Assembly (NCBI GenBank): GCA_044230315.1
Contig: JBGARJ010000006.1
Coordinates: 62,001-126,000 of the forward strand
Direction: 5' to 3'
DNA from: M3007 sp044230315
GTDB lineage: Bacteria; Bacteroidota; Bacteroidia; Chitinophagales; Saprospiraceae
DNA length: 64,000 nt
Within the stretch, counting starts at the first letter, position 1. Each line of letters begins with the position of its first letter. A program made the translations under genes and the position numbers. Of the stretch, positions 61,417 through 64,000 are shown piece after piece. The notes beneath the pieces were generated by a model. That model saw only the letters and a list, made by a program, of their open reading frames with translations, searched no databases and had not been told where the DNA came from.

Positions 61417-61906
61417 AGTCGATCTGGTTAGGAGTCTTAAAAAATGTTAACTATAAATGGACGGTGCATGGAAAAACACTGTATTTTTCAATACTGGATC
61501 GTCAAGGCACTTCGTCTTTTAAACATTGCCTGTTCAAACGGTAGGAGGAAGCCTGCCCAAAACGTAAGCGCTTGCCGCACGGAAACAATTACGCCTCCGA
61601 AATACGGTAAACCGGGACAGGAAATACGGATAAGAAGATTGTGATCAGCCTACTGGGATTGCATTTAATCGGGGGAATAAGGGCAATCCGCATGTACACT
61701 TGCTCGCCGAAGGTGTGGGAAGCACTAAAATTAAAAGGCCAGGGCCAAGGTATTAAATTTCTAAAAAAGCGCCCAATAATGTGCCAAAAAAGATGATTTT
61801 ATAAACATTTAGAACTCATTTGCAAAAAACCCTGTTTCAAAACCCCAAATCATTCCGGTATGCAACGCATTATCTTTGCATCCAATAACCGACAACCCGC
61901 TATTTT
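61417..61906. other. Gene-free interval between the adhesin and DUF1573 genes
   Basis: 490 bases with no supported gene. The part near the adhesin start lacks a consensus -7 box. A TATCTTTG box at 61871-61878 serves the DUF1573 gene. A short plus-strand frame starting at 61444 has no recognisable features. Confidence 0.5.
61871..61878 (+). promoter_or_regulatory. -7 box of the DUF1573 gene
   Basis: TATCTTTG matches TAnnTTTG, 28 bases before the ATG. No TTG is found at the -33 distance. Confidence 0.55.
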
Positions 61907-62524
61907 ATGCATAAAAACGCCAGTTTCTTTGTTATATTCCTCTTGTTTTCCCTGCTACCTCACCTGACCGTAGCCCAAACACCCACTCCCGATATCCGTC
62001 CGATGCTAAAAAGCCTAACGGTGGCTCAAAAACTACAACTCCTCGAATACCTCCGACACCTGGGGGCCGATCTGGATCTGGAAATCCAGCAATCGTACGA
62101 ACAGGTCGGCCGGAAGGAGCAATTTAAGGCAACCCAATATATCGATGCACTCAAGCCGTCCAAAAAGCAACAACGGCATACCTCCGTTCAATGGAACCGC
62201 GACACGCTCCTCTTCGATGACCTGCCGGAAGGAACGCCGCTTATCGATTCGTTCTTGGTGACCAATACCGGTAGCGAGCCCTATCAGATTTTTGACACCA
62301 AAGCCACCTGCGATTGCACCGTCATCAAAGCCCCCGAATACCCGGTAATGCCGGGTGAAACGGCGGTTTTACGGGTGGAATTCGACAGCAGCGACAAATT
62401 GGGTACCACCACTCCGGCCATCATCATTTACGACAACTCGTGGCCAAACAAACGAAATATCCTTTACCTGAAAGGCAATGTAACCGTGCGTAAGAAGCCG
62501 CGAAAAAACCCTTGGGATGATTGA
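61907..62524 (+). CDS. DUF1573 family exported protein
   Basis: A 205-residue protein with signal peptide (LLPHLTVAQTP). The C-terminal ~110 residues are a DUF1573 Ig-like domain: FDDLPEGTPLIDSFLVTNTG, then the typical ATCDCTVIKAPEYPVMPGE and ILYLKGNV. The N-terminal part is helical (LKSLTVAQKLQLLEYL). Such domains occur in many Bacteroidota envelope proteins; the role is unknown. Start and length are plausible. Confidence 0.88.
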   Translation: MHKNASFFVIFLLFSLLPHLTVAQTPTPDIRPMLKSLTVAQKLQLLEYLRHLGADLDLEIQQSYEQVGRKEQFKATQYIDALKPSKKQQRHTSVQWNRDTLLFDDLPEGTPLIDSFLVTNTGSEPYQIFDTKATCDCTVIKAPEYPVMPGETAVLRVEFDSSDKLGTTTPAIIIYDNSWPNKRNILYLKGNVTVRKKPRKNPWDD

Positions 62525-62986
62525 AACCATATACCTTCTCTTGCGGATCTCATACCAACTGGTTGACATACGGCGTTGAGACGCCTTTTACCGGGACTGG
62601 TCATGTTTCATATTAAAAAAAACTAAAAATACTCCACCAGGGGTAGAACTTGGCCGGATACGCGATTGGGATTCGATGGTACCAGACTATAGGATAAATT
62701 AATACCGGTGCACTGAACCAACTTGGCCTCGAACCGTTGTTTGCGGACATTGACGTAATTGCTTTGGCTTCAGATTTGCGGTTTCTAACCGTCTACCCAG
62801 GGCATAGTGCATATGGGACCAAAGCCCCGATCAGAAAATTTAAAATAAAATTCTGTTTTCGAAGGCATATTTTGAACCCAACAGAATGATTGCGTTCGAT
62901 TCGGGATTCGTTAACAAATATCCCTTTTTATCTTGTCTTTTTTCGCTGACAAAAAAAACGTACTTTTGCGCCTCATTTGAAAATAC
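62525..62986. other. Gene-free interval upstream of typA
   Basis: 462 bases without a supported gene. On the minus strand two short overlapping open stretches around 62640-62810 look like possible decayed coding sequence, but nothing is identifiable. An 8-base inverted repeat (62850-62857, 62880-62887) is of unclear meaning. The typA promoter box is at the right end. Confidence 0.4.
62961..62968 (+). promoter_or_regulatory. -7 box of typA
   Basis: TACTTTTG matches TAnnTTTG, 18 bases before the typA ATG. A TTG at 62933-62935 lies 25 bases upstream, slightly far. Confidence 0.55.
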
Positions 62987-64000
62987 ATGAAAAACATCCG
63001 TAACATCGCCATTATCGCACACGTAGACCACGGCAAAACTACCCTGGTTGACAAAATGATCCACGCTGCCAAAGTGTTTAAGGAACACGAGGTTACGGGC
63101 GACCTCATTTTGGACAACAACGACCTGGAACGGGAGCGCGGCATCACCATTCTGGCCAAGAATGTGGCTATTAATTATAAAGGTGTCAAGATCAATGTGA
63201 TCGACACTCCCGGCCACGCTGACTTTGGCGGCGAAGTAGAGCGTGTGCTCAATATGGCGGACGGCGTGTTGTTGCTGGTTGACGCTTTTGAGGGGCCTAT
63301 GCCTCAAACCCGGTTTGTGTTGCAAAAGGCCCTTCAAATGGGGAAAAAGGCTATCGTGGTAATCAACAAGGTGGACAAACCCAACTGCAACCCCGATTGG
63401 GCGCACGAGGCGGTCTTCGATTTGATGTGCTCGCTCGATGCCACGGAAGAACAATTGGATTTTCCGGTCGTATACGGCTCGGCCAAACAAGGCTGGATGA
63501 GCCACGACTGGAATAAACCCACCGAAGATATTACCGTACTGCTGGATGACATCGTCAAGTATGTGCCTGAACCGCACATTGAAGAAGGCAACACCCAAAT
63601 GTTGATCACATCCCTGGATTTTTCCAACTATATCGGCCGGATTGCCGTAGGGCGGCTCACGCGTGGAAAACTGGTCGCCAACCAGCCTGTTTCGATGGTA
63701 AAAAAAGACGGTACGGTGCAAAAACACCGCATCAAGCAACTCTTCGTTTTTGATGGCCTTGCCAAAAAAGAGACCAACTCCGTGGAGGCCGGCGATATCT
63801 GCGCCATAGTGGGTATCGATGGCTTTGATATCGGCGATACGATTGCCGACTTTGAAAACCCGGAAGCGCTCGACCCGATTGCCGTCGACGAGCCGACCAT
63901 GAGCATGTTGTTCACGATAAATGATTCGCCGTTCTTCGGCCAGGAAGGTAAATTTGTAACCAGCCGGCACGTACGTGAACGCCTGGAACGCGAATTGGAA
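62987..64000 (+). CDS. typA: Ribosome-associated GTPase TypA/BipA, 3' truncated by window end
   Basis: Translational GTPase involved in ribosome assembly and stress growth. The first 338 codons are present and run off the window. The G1 loop is AHVDHGKTTLVDKM, switch region ERERGITILAKN, G3 DTPGHADFGGEVERV and G4 VINKVDKPN. Domain II follows (YIGRIAVGRLTRGKL). The start MKNIRNIAIIAHVDHGKTT is canonical. No frameshift is visible. Confidence 0.97.
   Translation, partial: MKNIRNIAIIAHVDHGKTTLVDKMIHAAKVFKEHEVTGDLILDNNDLERERGITILAKNVAINYKGVKINVIDTPGHADFGGEVERVLNMADGVLLLVDAFEGPMPQTRFVLQKALQMGKKAIVVINKVDKPNCNPDWAHEAVFDLMCSLDATEEQLDFPVVYGSAKQGWMSHDWNKPTEDITVLLDDIVKYVPEPHIEEGNTQMLITSLDFSNYIGRIAVGRLTRGKLVANQPVSMVKKDGTVQKHRIKQLFVFDGLAKKETNSVEAGDICAIVGIDGFDIGDTIADFENPEALDPIAVDEPTMSMLFTINDSPFFGQEGKFVTSRHVRERLERELE

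Noticed and set aside
61444..61644. 66-codon plus-strand frame upstream of DUF1573
   Set aside because: No signal peptide, domain or promoter; composition resembles noncoding sequence.
62840..63970. A 376-codon minus-strand frame opposite typA
   Set aside because: typA motifs on the plus strand are unmistakable; the antisense frame is a composition shadow.

Overview
The window comes from a chromosome of a member of the phylum Bacteroidota, most likely class Saprospiria (Saprospiraceae and relatives). Three things point there: many type IX secretion (T9SS) substrates and PorV/PorP-type outer-membrane partners; two choice-of-anchor-B proteins and a giant HYR/SprB-repeat adhesin; and promoters with the Bacteroidota -7 box TAnnTTTG (or TATCTTCG) with few strong Shine-Dalgarno sites. 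Base composition looks moderately GC-rich, with AT-rich islands in the long gene-free stretches. No prophage, CRISPR array, integrase or intact insertion sequence is visible. The taxonomic call is an inference from gene content.

Layout. 1-8.7 kb: glucosaminidase, then (minus strand) guaA and an lptE - TPR - secG operon, a TlpA-like lipoprotein, a Gly-rich PKD T9SS protein, and rpsP with a long acidic tail. 8.7-17 kb: a helical unknown protein, lepB, a five-heme secreted cytochrome, a DUF2911 protein, an FkbM methyltransferase and an exonuclease/GIY-YIG fusion. 17-26 kb: NamZ-like muramidase, YraN, choice-of-anchor-B protein, dapB, ftsE, a small unknown protein and a beta-helix/VCBS/UnbV secreted protein. 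26-31 kb: a LytS/LytTR two-component pair split by two small exported metal-binding proteins, sucC followed by a 161-bp palindromic element, DUF4296 and sixA. 31-42.5 kb: SWIM protein, rlmH, rhomboid protease, trxA, nnr head-to-head with a CoA-transferase, apbC (Mrp), holA, a barrel protein, 3-hydroxyacyl-CoA dehydrogenase and a TPR protein. 42.6-51 kb: two PorV/PorQ-like barrels, a GH1 glycosidase, a second choice-of-anchor-B protein, a GT9 glycosyltransferase, a CotH-like protein and tRNA-Leu(CAG). 51-64 kb: a PorP/SprF-like gene directly downstream of a 3047-residue adhesin, a DUF1573 protein and the 5' part of typA.

Working together: housekeeping genes (guaA, rpsP, lepB, dapB, sucC, trxA, holA, rlmH, typA) alternate with envelope and secretion genes. 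At least six exported proteins carry or plausibly carry T9SS C-terminal signals, and PorV-like and PorP/SprF-like partners lie nearby. The adhesin-PorP/SprF pair repeats the sprB-sprF arrangement known from Flavobacterium gliding. The most unusual items are the 22-unit (80-residue) array in the adhesin, with signs of an older 10-unit duplication; the metal-binding two-component module; two gene-free intervals with promoter-to-terminator architecture for orphan RNAs; and a palindromic intergenic element with a diverged half-copy elsewhere in the window.
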